A stretch of 64,000 bases of DNA from NCBI GenBank assembly GCA_963632935.1, contig CAVGWA010000001.1:27955-91954 (forward strand), written 5' to 3'. The translations under genes and the position numbers were made by a program. The stretch's first letter is position 1, and each line of letters opens with the position of its first letter. The stretch comes from Coprosoma sp963632935. GTDB taxonomy: Bacteria; Bacillota_I; Bacilli_A; RF39; UBA660. Below the pieces are notes generated by a model. That model saw only the letters and a program-made list of their open reading frames with translations. It made no database searches and was not told where the DNA came from. Shown here piece by piece: positions 15,703 to 22,126 of the stretch.

Positions 15703-16438
15703 AGTTACATCTCCGTTCTAAATCTTTTATTTCTTCAAAAGTTGCTTTATCTTCTGCTATTTCTTTTCCATACCAATCAGGGCCATTTTCATTTTGTTTA
15801 TATTTGTTTTTTTCTAACATACATTCCTTTAATGTTTTGTAACCTTTATCATGCCATGAATTAATAATGGTAGTTGTATAATTTAAACCTCTAGCTCCAT
15901 TAAGTAATGTCTTTTCAACAGCATAATTAATCACATCATCATCAAACCATTCTTTCCAATTCATCAGTGTTTGATATTCAACAGGAGATAATGTTCTACC
16001 AAATTGTTCTTCACAGTAGCTGAAGCAATTTTTTTCTTCTTTAGTAGTTTCTTCTTTTATATCCTTATCCTTATCTTTATCCTTATCCTTATCCTTTTCC
16101 TTATCCTTATCGGGTTTTTTTAGGTTATTAGGTTTTAAATAGGTTTCTTCTTTAGGTTTTTGTTTTTTAGGTCTACCACCCTTTTTACCATTTAATTTAG
16201 AGGTTTCTGACCTTTTGTCATAATTTTCTTTATCTCTTTTTAGGTTTCTTTTTATGAATGAAAAAGCCATTTTTGTAATACCGTTTAATTCTTCATCTTC
16301 AAAACCTAATTTTTCATATTTAAACATTGCTCTAACCAATTTACCTAATTCTTCATTTGATAAATCTTCTAACAATTCTTCATAGTCATAGTACATCAAA
16401 AATGATTTTTTGCTTTCTGTTTCTTCTTTTATCATCAC
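15695..16438 (-). CDS. DUF6291/DnaD-like phage replication protein
   Basis: This 247-residue protein has an N-terminal block SFLMYYDYEELLEDLSNEE with MFKYEKLG and MAFSFIKRNLKRD, typical of DUF6291 phage proteins. A Lys-rich linker with a KD repeat (6-bp DNA repeats at about 16,063-16,110) follows, then a C-terminal DnaD-like domain (FGRTLSPVEYQTLMNWKEW; GARGLNYTTTIINSW). It is probably a replication initiator or helicase loader. The start is GTG 16438 or ATG 16435. Confidence 0.8.
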   Translation of the reverse strand: MMIKEETESKKSFLMYYDYEELLEDLSNEELGKLVRAMFKYEKLGFEDEELNGITKMAFSFIKRNLKRDKENYDKRSETSKLNGKKGGRPKKQKPKEETYLKPNNLKKPDKDKEKDKDKDKDKDKDIKEETTKEEKNCFSYCEEQFGRTLSPVEYQTLMNWKEWFDDDVINYAVEKTLLNGARGLNYTTTIINSWHDKGYKTLKECMLEKNKYKQNENGPDWYGKEIAEDKATFEEIKDLERRCNYG

Positions 16439-16461
16439 TCATAATCACCCTTCTTTTATTC

Positions 16462-16686
16462 TTATATTTTGTTAATTTCGTAAGTAAAATAATCAGTAAT
16501 TTCTATCACAAAACAAAGTGAAATTATAAAAGTAAATAATCCACACCATGTCCAGCCAAGTACCTTACTATTAAACCAAGGCATTATAAGAAGCACATAT
16601 AAATCATGTAATATGATAATAGTACTTACTATTAAAACAATTAATAATGCTATGTTATTCCATTTTATTTTTCTTCTCTTCTTCAT
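16462..16686 (-). CDS. small two-helix membrane protein
   Basis: This 74-residue protein has two hydrophobic segments (ALLIVLIVSTIIILHDLYVLL and WCGLFTFIISLCFVI) after a basic start. GAGGTG lies upstream. The function is unknown. Confidence 0.55.
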   Translation of the reverse strand: MKKRRKIKWNNIALLIVLIVSTIIILHDLYVLLIMPWFNSKVLGWTWCGLFTFIISLCFVIEITDYFTYEINKI

Positions 16687-16696
16687 AATTTCACCT

Positions 16697-16828
16697 CTAA
16701 TTTGAATAATATTTTATTTTTAACATATTAGATATGTCTATAAGAGCCTTTTTGTCCTGCTCTTCAGTTAATTTATTTGTAACAATTATTTTTAATTTTT
16801 TTTGTTTTGGTAGTTTTTTATTTTTCAT
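16697..16828 (-). CDS. small basic phage protein
   Basis: This 43-residue ORF starts at an ATG after GGGGTG. It encodes KKLPKQKKLKIIVTNKLTEE and a helix KALIDISNMLKIKYY. It is probably the first gene of the main early operon, because a palindrome and a divergent promoter lie just upstream. Confidence 0.5.
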   Translation of the reverse strand: MKNKKLPKQKKLKIIVTNKLTEEQDKKALIDISNMLKIKYYSN

Positions 16829-16854
16829 TTGATCACCCCATTAAAGTTTATGAA

Positions 16855-16876
16855 TTTAGATATTCCAGTATCTAAA
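16855..16876. promoter_or_regulatory. palindromic operator candidate
   Basis: The perfect repeat TTTAGATA-N6-TATCTAAA lies between the start of the leftward early genes and the promoter of the rightward 69-residue gene. It could be bound by one of the two XRE-type regulators to the right, although it differs from their GYGAATATATTCGC motif. Confidence 0.5.
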
Positions 16877-16900
16877 ATTATTTATAGTTATCACCAACAT

Positions 16901-16908
16901 GCTATAAT
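16901..16908 (+). promoter_or_regulatory. extended -10 promoter for the 69-residue rightward gene
   Basis: TGC-TATAAT gives an extended -10; no good -35 is visible. It lies 25 bases before the start codon. Confidence 0.5.
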
Positions 16909-16933
16909 GTAGATATAGATTGGAGGTGAATTT

Positions 16934-17143
16934 ATGTATAAGGTATATTTTAAAGACATAAACAATGAACTATGTTTATTAAACAACGAAACTGATTTTA
17001 TCGATGGTATTCTGCCTAACGATTTTGTGAATAAGTTGACAGATAATAAACTTAATTTCCAAAATGACTTTATCAGAATTCAATATCAAGGAAATAAGTA
17101 TATAATCAGTATTAGTAATTTAATAATTTATTTAGAAGATTAG
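16934..17143 (+). CDS. hypothetical protein, opposite to the early operon
   Basis: This 69-residue protein is encoded rightward between leftward early genes. GGAGGTGA lies 6 bases before the ATG. Beta-rich sequence (MYKVYFKDINNELCLLN; FIRIQYQGNKYIISISN). No family recognised. Its isolated orientation and own promoter suggest a separately controlled, perhaps lysogenic, gene. Confidence 0.6.
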   Translation: MYKVYFKDINNELCLLNNETDFIDGILPNDFVNKLTDNKLNFQNDFIRIQYQGNKYIISISNLIIYLED

Positions 17144-17148
17144 TTAGA

Positions 17149-17418
17149 TTAATCTTTTAATTTATACCATTGTTTAGTTGCATCACTAATTTCCAAATAG
17201 ATTTCACTTTGGATTCGAATTAAAGAATCTTCATAATTACGTTCAACAACATTAACAAGTCTTTTAAATGTAGAATAATCAATCTTATTTTCTTGAATGT
17301 ATTTTATAAAGTTTCCAAGAGCATCACTAAAATTATCAGTTTTATTTACTTTTCTACATTTATCAGCAATCTGTTCTGGGCTTAAATATTTGTCATTATC
17401 ATTTACATAAACTTTCAT
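17149..17418 (-). CDS. phage early protein
   Basis: This 89-residue protein (MKVYVNDNDKYLSPEQIADK, then FIKYIQENKIDYSTFKRL) follows the Cro-like gene. I chose the ATG at 17418, 8 bases after AGGAGG. It may be an accessory regulator; no family is recognised. Confidence 0.55.
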   Translation of the reverse strand: MKVYVNDNDKYLSPEQIADKCRKVNKTDNFSDALGNFIKYIQENKIDYSTFKRLVNVVERNYEDSLIRIQSEIYLEISDATKQWYKLKD

Positions 17419-17430
17419 CTTCCCCACCTC

Positions 17431-17679
17431 CTATTCTTCTTTATTTTCAACATTATTTTTGTGAATATATTCGCAAATATTTCTAAAAAAAATATCTGAT
17501 GGAACATTATATTTTTCAAGAAAAGAATATAACTTTCCAATTTTTAAAATTTCAGGGTTGTTCTCATAAACACTTAATGTATTTTTATGAATACCAAGTA
17601 TTTCAGCAGCACTTTCTAACGTCAATTCCTTACGTAATCTAATTAATTTTAATTCTCTGCCTATTTGTTCAACAAACAT
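17431..17679 (-). CDS. Cro-like XRE-family regulator
   Basis: This 82-residue helix-turn-helix protein has LKLIRLRKELTLESAAEILG, then IHKNTLSVYENN, then a short C-terminal helix. It is divergent from the CI-like gene and transcribed from the promoter whose spacer holds an operator, so it is the lytic-side regulator. An operator copy also lies in its own 3' end. Confidence 0.85.
   Translation of the reverse strand: MFVEQIGRELKLIRLRKELTLESAAEILGIHKNTLSVYENNPEILKIGKLYSFLEKYNVPSDIFFRNICEYIHKNNVENKEE
17461..17474. promoter_or_regulatory. operator copy inside the cro-like gene
   Basis: GTGAATATATTCGC is a near-perfect palindrome. It is the best-conserved of three matching sites around the switch and lies about 235 bases from the other two, possibly allowing looping. 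Confidence 0.6.
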
Positions 17680-17701
17680 TTTCTACCTCCTATCTAGCAT
17701 C

Positions 17702-17730
17702 ATTATATGCGAATATATTCTCAAAGTCAA
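17702..17730 (-). promoter_or_regulatory. early lytic promoter
   Basis: TTGACT-N17-TATAAT on the minus strand, close to consensus, drives the cro-like gene. The operator at 17709-17722 fills its spacer, so repressor binding would exclude RNA polymerase. Confidence 0.85.
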
Positions 17731-17752
17731 TTGTTTTTGTGAAAAAATTCGC
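17709..17752. promoter_or_regulatory. operator pair for the CI/Cro switch
   Basis: Two copies of a 14-bp palindrome, GCGAATATATTCTC (17709-17722) and GTGAAAAAATTCGC (17739-17752), are centred 30 bp apart (three helical turns). They lie between the divergent repressor genes. Confidence 0.75.
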
Positions 17753-17759
17753 AGATTTG

Positions 17760-17788
17760 TTGATTTTTACATTTTTTTGCGATAGAAT
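17760..17788 (+). promoter_or_regulatory. repressor promoter
   Basis: TTGATT-N17-TAGAAT on the plus strand lies 30 bases before the CI-like start codon. Confidence 0.7.
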
Positions 17789-17818
17789 TAGTGTGAATAA
17801 ATGTTGAGGAGGAAAAGA

Positions 17819-18217
17819 ATGGCAAACTATTTTGTAAAAAATTTAAAATATATTAGAAACCAAAAAAAAATATCCCAGCAAGAATTAGCTGATAAAATAG
17901 GGGTTGACCGTTCTACTATTGGATACTGGGAAAATGGTAAGGCAGACCCAACTTTATTAAATGTTCAAAAACTATCTGATGCATTAAATATTAATATGAT
18001 AAAGTTAGTTGGAACTGATTTATCTTTAGAAGAAAATCAAACAAATGAAAAAAAACAATTCTCCGAAGAAGAAAAAAAAGAGGCTTTAAAACAAGTGTTA
18101 AAAGATAAAGGCTTTTTTAATGAGAATGAAGAAATATCCAAAGATGATGTTGATAAATTAATCGACTTTGCTAAAAGAAATAAAGATTATATTATAGATA
18201 AGAAAGAAGAAAAGTAA
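17819..18217 (+). CDS. CI-like XRE-family repressor
   Basis: This 132-residue protein has an N-terminal HTH (LKYIRNQKKISQQELADKIG, VDRSTIGYWENGK) and a charged C-terminal region ending in KRNKDYIIDKKEEK. It has no S24 peptidase domain, so induction would not be by RecA-stimulated self-cleavage. The ATG at 17819 follows AGGAGG. A degenerate copy of its 3' end lies at 18926-18980. Confidence 0.85.
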   Translation: MANYFVKNLKYIRNQKKISQQELADKIGVDRSTIGYWENGKADPTLLNVQKLSDALNINMIKLVGTDLSLEENQTNEKKQFSEEEKKEALKQVLKDKGFFNENEEISKDDVDKLIDFAKRNKDYIIDKKEEK

Positions 18218-18222
18218 AGTAT

Positions 18223-18894
18223 ATGAAAAGATTCGAATATGAAAACAAAATATTAAAATGGAAACCATGGGTACACATTGTATTAGGCATCTACACTTGT
18301 TTTTTATGGTTCATTGTTTTATTAATCATTTACTTTGATTATAATAATTCAAATAAAGAATCAGCAAAAAAGGCAATTAATTCTAACACTGAAAATTATG
18401 ACAACAAAAAGGAACCTATTATATCAGTACATTTTAAAGTTGCAGGTGTAACATTTGAAAATAGACAAAAAATAATAAAACAAATTGTAAATGAAAATAA
18501 AAATACAATATTTCACAAACCGTATTATGGAATGACAAATAAAGAAATAATTGATAATGGAAATGAAATTTACGAAATAAATAATCTGAGTGTTAATTCT
18601 TTAAGATTAGAACCTACAACCTTCAAAAATGAAGATGCAATCGAAGTTTATATAAGTGATAATGAAGAAAAAGAATATATGGTAGGATATGTTCCAGAAC
18701 ATAAAATTAAAGAAGTTCAAAAATTTTTAATAATGTACAATGAACACCCTAACTATCAATTAAAATCTGATGCATATTTTACTGGTGGTAAATACAAAGT
18801 TGGAGAATTTAATGATTGTAGCAAAGAAGTTATTAAAACATATAAAAACAATTATGGAATCAATATCAAGTTAGAATTATATGAGCAAAAATAA
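18223..18894 (+). CDS. membrane-anchored HIRAN-domain protein
   Basis: This 223-residue protein has a short cytoplasmic start, one strong transmembrane helix (IVLGIYTCFLWFIVLLIIYF, about residues 19-38), a low-complexity linker and a HIRAN-like domain (FKVAGVTFENRQKII; SLRLEPTTFKNEDAIEVYIS; YMVGYVPEHKIKEVQ). HIRAN domains bind single-stranded DNA ends or stalled-fork DNA. Tethering one to the membrane in the lysogenic operon suggests superinfection exclusion or defence, which is inference. Confidence 0.6.
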   Translation: MKRFEYENKILKWKPWVHIVLGIYTCFLWFIVLLIIYFDYNNSNKESAKKAINSNTENYDNKKEPIISVHFKVAGVTFENRQKIIKQIVNENKNTIFHKPYYGMTNKEIIDNGNEIYEINNLSVNSLRLEPTTFKNEDAIEVYISDNEEKEYMVGYVPEHKIKEVQKFLIMYNEHPNYQLKSDAYFTGGKYKVGEFNDCSKEVIKTYKNNYGINIKLELYEQK

Positions 18895-18925
18895 AAAAGA
18901 GTTAAAAACTTAATCAATATCTAAC

Positions 18926-18980
18926 AAATAAATTATTGATTTTGTAAAAAAAATAAAGATTATATTATAGATAAGAAAAA
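18926..18980 (+). pseudogene. remnant duplication of the CI repressor 3' end
   Basis: About 52 bases match 18154-18205 with few differences; the last 34 are nearly identical (codons for NKDYIIDKK). A stop codon interrupts the frame. It looks like the tail of a second regulator gene lost by deletion, just upstream of the PemK-like toxin. Confidence 0.6.
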
Positions 18981-19005
18981 TACCACAAAATAAGGAGTAT
19001 GATGT

Positions 19006-19533
19006 ATGAATAATAAAATTGATATTGCCTGTAATAGGTACAAACTTATAAAAAATAGTTTACACCCTAAATTTTGTACTATTGATGAATGGTTAGACAA
19101 AGAAAGTAAAATTTTTGAGAGTGAATTATCCTCCAAACCAAGAACTTATAAAAAATTAAAAAGAGGTCAGATTATCAAAGTGGACTTTGGTATAAATATT
19201 GGTTCTGAATTATGTTATACTCATTTTGCAATAGTTTTAAATAAAAATGATAGCATTTACAGTGATAATGTAACTGTAATACCAATTACCTCAAAAAGGG
19301 GAAATAATAGAATTGCACTTGGGAAAATATTGCATAATGTATATCCAAATTCATTAAAATATAATTTGAATTGTTATGCCAACGTAACACAAATAAAATC
19401 AATTAGCAAATCCAGAATATTTCAAAATAATAAAAATTACGTTTGTATTAACGATATACTAGATAAAATAGATAATGCAATTTTAACAACATTTACTAAT
19501 GTTAATAAAAATAAAACAAAAATAGGTGTATAA
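19006..19533 (+). CDS. PemK/MazF-family toxin
   Basis: This 175-residue protein has an extra N-terminal 50 residues (helical, KIDIACNRYKLIKNS), then the PemK/MazF core: LKRGQIIKVDFGINIGSE, HFAIVLNKND, VTVIPITSKRG and YANVTQIKSISKSRI. Family members are mRNA endoribonucleases. No antitoxin gene lies upstream; only the remnant at 18926 does. The N-terminal extension or the CI-like protein may provide control. AAGGAG lies 9 bases before the start. Confidence 0.8.
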   Translation: MNNKIDIACNRYKLIKNSLHPKFCTIDEWLDKESKIFESELSSKPRTYKKLKRGQIIKVDFGINIGSELCYTHFAIVLNKNDSIYSDNVTVIPITSKRGNNRIALGKILHNVYPNSLKYNLNCYANVTQIKSISKSRIFQNNKNYVCINDILDKIDNAILTTFTNVNKNKTKIGV

Positions 19534-19537
19534 AAAT

Positions 19538-19566
19538 TTGACTTTAGAATAAAAATATGGTATAAG
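19538..19566 (+). promoter_or_regulatory. strong promoter for a small RNA
   Basis: TTGACT-N17-TATAAG is close to the sigma-A consensus with ideal spacing. No ORF with a ribosome site follows before the terminator at 19654, so it should drive a non-coding RNA. Confidence 0.75.
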
Positions 19567-19572
19567 TAAAGT

Positions 19573-19680
19573 AATCATTTAATTGATTATATTTAGTCCT
19601 TAACGGACACCTCAGTTTCTTTTGAAACTGTACTTGGCTTTTTACAAGCACTTAAGATACCATATTTGGTATCTTTTATT
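19573..19680 (+). ncRNA. small multi-hairpin RNA, candidate type I antitoxin
   Basis: The predicted transcript is about 105 nt, from the promoter at 19538 to the terminator at 19654. It can form AATCA/TGATT, GTCC-UUAAC-GGAC (19596-19608), CAGTTTC-TTTT-GAAACTG (19613-19630), CTTG/CAAG (19633-19648) and the terminator stem. Its UCCUUAACGGA differs by one added U from the complement of the stem-loop that hides the ribosome site of the convergent 31-codon gene, allowing loop-loop pairing. This is the logic of Fst/par-type antitoxin RNAs. Confidence 0.6.
19654..19678 (+). terminator. terminator of the small RNA, possibly shared with the convergent gene
   Basis: A perfect 9-bp stem AAGATACCA/TGGTATCTT with a TATT loop is followed by TTTTATTTTA on the plus strand. 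On the minus strand the hairpin is preserved but the T tract is short. Confidence 0.8.
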
Positions 19681-19726
19681 TTATATAAACACATATAAAA
19701 TTCTAAAAAAAGAAATTTACTAAACA

Positions 19727-19822
19727 TTAATAATCAATGTCTAGTAAATAAATCAAAACTATATAAAGTTCAATATTTAATCGATAGCTTTGTAATAGTT
19801 TATAAAAATCATCAAATTTCAT
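19727..19822 (-). CDS. 31-residue peptide, candidate type I toxin
   Basis: The ATG at 19822 is preceded by AGGAGG with 5-base spacing. The peptide begins MKFDDFYKLLQSYRLN and ends in the hydrophobic IELYIVLIYLLDIDY, so it could insert in membranes. The predicted mRNA 5' end is a hairpin CUCC-GUUA-GGAG that sequesters the ribosome site. The gene is convergent with the small RNA. These traits match small hydrophobic type I toxins, although it lacks the internal proline of the Fst family. Previously it would be missed because of its length. Confidence 0.5.
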   Translation of the reverse strand: MKFDDFYKLLQSYRLNIELYIVLIYLLDIDY

Positions 19823-19845
19823 AAAAACCTCCTAACGGAGAAAAT

Positions 19846-19874
19846 ATTATAATGTAAATTTAAAGATAATTAAA
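19846..19874 (-). promoter_or_regulatory. weak promoter of the 31-residue peptide gene
   Basis: TTTAAT-N17-TATAAT on the minus strand has a perfect -10 and a poor -35. The expected start near 19839 places the SD-hiding hairpin at the very 5' end. Confidence 0.5.
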
Positions 19875-19898
19875 AACTCTCTAGCTGGAACTAGAGAG
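19872..19898 (-). terminator. leftward terminator upstream of the peptide gene
   Basis: An 8-bp stem CTCTCTAG/CTAGAGAG is followed by five T on the minus strand. It would end any leftward transcript starting in the 19,900-20,060 gap. A TTGTAT-N17-TTATAG promoter-like pair in that gap could supply one, giving a second small RNA. Confidence 0.65.
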
Positions 19899-19939
19899 CA
19901 AATGAAAAATTTAAGCCACCAACTTAGCAAAAATAGGAT

Positions 19940-20060
19940 TGAAATCAATACTATAATTGCATACTATAACATACGATGCATATAAAATACAATACATATG
20001 CTACAATACAATTTTTCTATATAATTGTATCATAAATTTATTAATAAAGGAAGTGCTATA
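19940..20060 (+). promoter_or_regulatory. upstream region of the serine recombinase gene
   Basis: This gene-free stretch has ATACAAT/ATTGTAT inverted repeats near 20,005-20,031 and three motifs resembling the sigma-E -10 consensus CATACAnT: CATACGAT at 19970, AATACAAT at 19986 and 20005. The matching -35 elements are weak. No good sigma-A promoter is obvious. Confidence 0.35.
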
Positions 20061-21569
20061 ATGAAAAAACAAATAATATCTGAATTTATTGATTGGTTAA
20101 AAAAAGAAAACTTATCTATAACCAATTTAAATGCAAAAAATACAATTGCTATTTATATTAGAGTATCAACTAACAAGCAAGAAGAATTAAGCCCATTAAG
20201 CCAATTAAAAGAGATATATAAATATGCTGTAAGAAATAATTATCAAATTGATATAAATCAAATTTATGTAGAAGAGGAAGGTATAAGTGGTAAACATGCT
20301 GAAAAACGTAATGAATTTCAAAGTATGATTGCACACGCTAAATCTAAAGAAAAAGAATTTGATACTATTGTTGTGTGGAAATTTTCAAGATTTGCAAGAA
20401 ACCAAGAAGAAAGTATTGTTTATAAGAATATGCTTAAGAAAAACAATGTTAACGTTGTAAGTGTATCAGAACCTATCATAGATGGTCCTTTTGGCAGCCT
20501 GATAGAGCGAATTATCGAGTGGATGGATGAATACTACTTAATACGTCTTTCAGGTGAAGTTACACGTGGAATGACCGAAGCAGCCAATCAAGGTCGTGTT
20601 CTTAGTACAGCACCGTTTGGATATCGTAATGAAAATAAAAAATATATAATTCATGAAGAAGAGGCGAAAATAGTTAAATGGATTTTTGAAACTTTTGTAG
20701 ATGGAAAAATGAGCCAAATTGAAATGGCTAGACATATTAATAATCTAGGATTTAAAACCAAAAGGGGAAGTAAGTTTGAAAATAGAACTATTTCATACAT
20801 TTTATTAAATCCGACGTATACTGGTAAAATACGATGGACGCCTAATGGAAAACTCACAAGAGAAGAACTATATAATAATACTAAATCAATTATAACAAAG
20901 GGAACACACGAGGCAATTATTAGTGAAGAATTATTTAAAAAGGCAAATGAAAGACTAAAAGAAAACAGGAAGTTCATGCACTCACATGAACATCACACAA
21001 AAATATGGCACTGGATGAAAGGTTTAATAAGATGTGAGTGTGGAAGGACATTTGTTAGAACCAGTGGAAAATTACGCTGTAATGGGTATAATAAAGGTAC
21101 TTGTACAGCATCTGATAGAATAGACTATAATGAAGTAGAATGCCTTGTTTTGGAACAATTAAAAAGAGATAGCACGCATAAAATAGCAATTGAAAATATA
21201 GTACAATCAAAAAAAGAGTCTAAAAAGACAAATGATCTAGAATATGAGGCACTTAAAAATTTAGAAAAAAAAGAAGAAAGAATAAAGGAAGCTTATCTTA
21301 ATGGAATAGATTCATTAACTGAATATAAATATAATAAACAAAAGATACAAAAGGAACGAGAAATATTATTACAAAAAATAGAAGAAAATACAGAAAAAAA
21401 AGAAGATATTTCTATTGAAGAAAAGATAAGTGAAAACTTAAAAACCATCTACGAAACGCTTACTGATGATAATGTAGATATAAAAAAGAAGTATGATATT
21501 GCCCATAGATATATAAACGTAATTACTTATAAAAGCGGCGTTTTATACATGAAATATAACGATTTTTAG
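20061..21569 (+). CDS. large serine recombinase (prophage integrase)
   Basis: This 502-residue enzyme has a resolvase catalytic domain with the nucleophile in AIYIRVSTNKQEE (Ser36) and WKFSRFARNQEES, a recombinase domain (GYRNENKKYIIHEEEAKIVK; NPTYTGKIRW), a zinc ribbon (IRCECGRTF and later LRCNGYNKGTC) and a coiled coil. It catalyses attP x attB integration and, with a directionality factor, excision. I chose the ATG at 20061 after AGGAAG. The stop lies about 11 bases from the disrupted cotJC, so it is at the attachment end of the prophage. Confidence 0.93.
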   Translation: MKKQIISEFIDWLKKENLSITNLNAKNTIAIYIRVSTNKQEELSPLSQLKEIYKYAVRNNYQIDINQIYVEEEGISGKHAEKRNEFQSMIAHAKSKEKEFDTIVVWKFSRFARNQEESIVYKNMLKKNNVNVVSVSEPIIDGPFGSLIERIIEWMDEYYLIRLSGEVTRGMTEAANQGRVLSTAPFGYRNENKKYIIHEEEAKIVKWIFETFVDGKMSQIEMARHINNLGFKTKRGSKFENRTISYILLNPTYTGKIRWTPNGKLTREELYNNTKSIITKGTHEAIISEELFKKANERLKENRKFMHSHEHHTKIWHWMKGLIRCECGRTFVRTSGKLRCNGYNKGTCTASDRIDYNEVECLVLEQLKRDSTHKIAIENIVQSKKESKKTNDLEYEALKNLEKKEERIKEAYLNGIDSLTEYKYNKQKIQKEREILLQKIEENTEKKEDISIEEKISENLKTIYETLTDDNVDIKKKYDIAHRYINVITYKSGVLYMKYNDF

Positions 21570-21600
21570 GGTTTTTGTCCTTTTTGGTGTATGGTGGACC
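21570..21600. other. prophage-chromosome junction (attachment site half)
   Basis: Between the recombinase stop and the conserved TATGGTGGACCC (codons for YGGP) of cotJC the sequence changes from phage to chromosome. Serine integrase cores are short, so the exact crossover cannot be read without the other end of the prophage. Confidence 0.7.
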
Positions 21601-22063
21601 CGCTGGTGAGCTTGCGGCTGCGTTTCAATATTTAGATCAACGTTATAATATGCCTGATGATCGTGGTAAGGCTTTACTTACTGATATTGGTACTGAAGAG
21701 TTAGCTCATGTTGAGATTATTTCAACTATGGTGTATCAACTTATGAAAGGTGCGACTAAGGACGAACTTTTAAAGGCTGGCTTGGATGGAATGTATGCTC
21801 AATTTGGAAGGGATTTATTTCCTTCTGATGCGATGGGAAATCCTTTTAATATGAGTTATATTAAAGTTTCTGGTGATTATATTGCTGATTTGGAAAGTGA
21901 TATGGGAGCGGAACAAAGAGCGCGAGCTACTTATGAACATTTGATGGATTTGACCGATGATGCTGATATTTTGGGACCACTTTCTTTTTTAAGACAAAGG
22001 GAAATTATTCATTATCAAAGATTTAAGGAATTGCGTGATTATTATTTAAGTATGAAAAAATAA
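21580..22063 (+). pseudogene. cotJC: 3' portion of cotJC (manganese catalase-type spore coat protein), interrupted by prophage
   Basis: About 160 codons remain, starting at VYGGPAGELAAAFQYL. Bacillus CotJC has about 189 residues, with 25-30 residues before this point. All visible metal-ligand motifs remain: the Glu in GEL, EELAHVE, and EREIIHYQRF-like QREIIHYQRF. A TTG at 21575 allows an artificial start but there is no ribosome site. The missing 5' end and promoter should lie beyond the left end of the prophage. If the phage excises in the sporulating mother cell, the gene is restored. Confidence 0.85.
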
Positions 22064-22083
22064 TGCTTTATAGCATTTTTTTG
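22062..22083 (+). terminator. terminator after cotJC
   Basis: AATGCT/AGCATT stem with a T7 tail starts in the cotJC stop codon. Confidence 0.75.
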
Positions 22084-22126
22084 TATTGTTTTTTATTTTT
22101 ATATAATAATAATTATAGGTGATGAT

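Noticed and set aside
21575..22063. Intact short catalase gene from TTG 21575
   Set aside because: No ribosome site; the protein family needs 25-30 more residues, and the boundary coincides with the prophage end.
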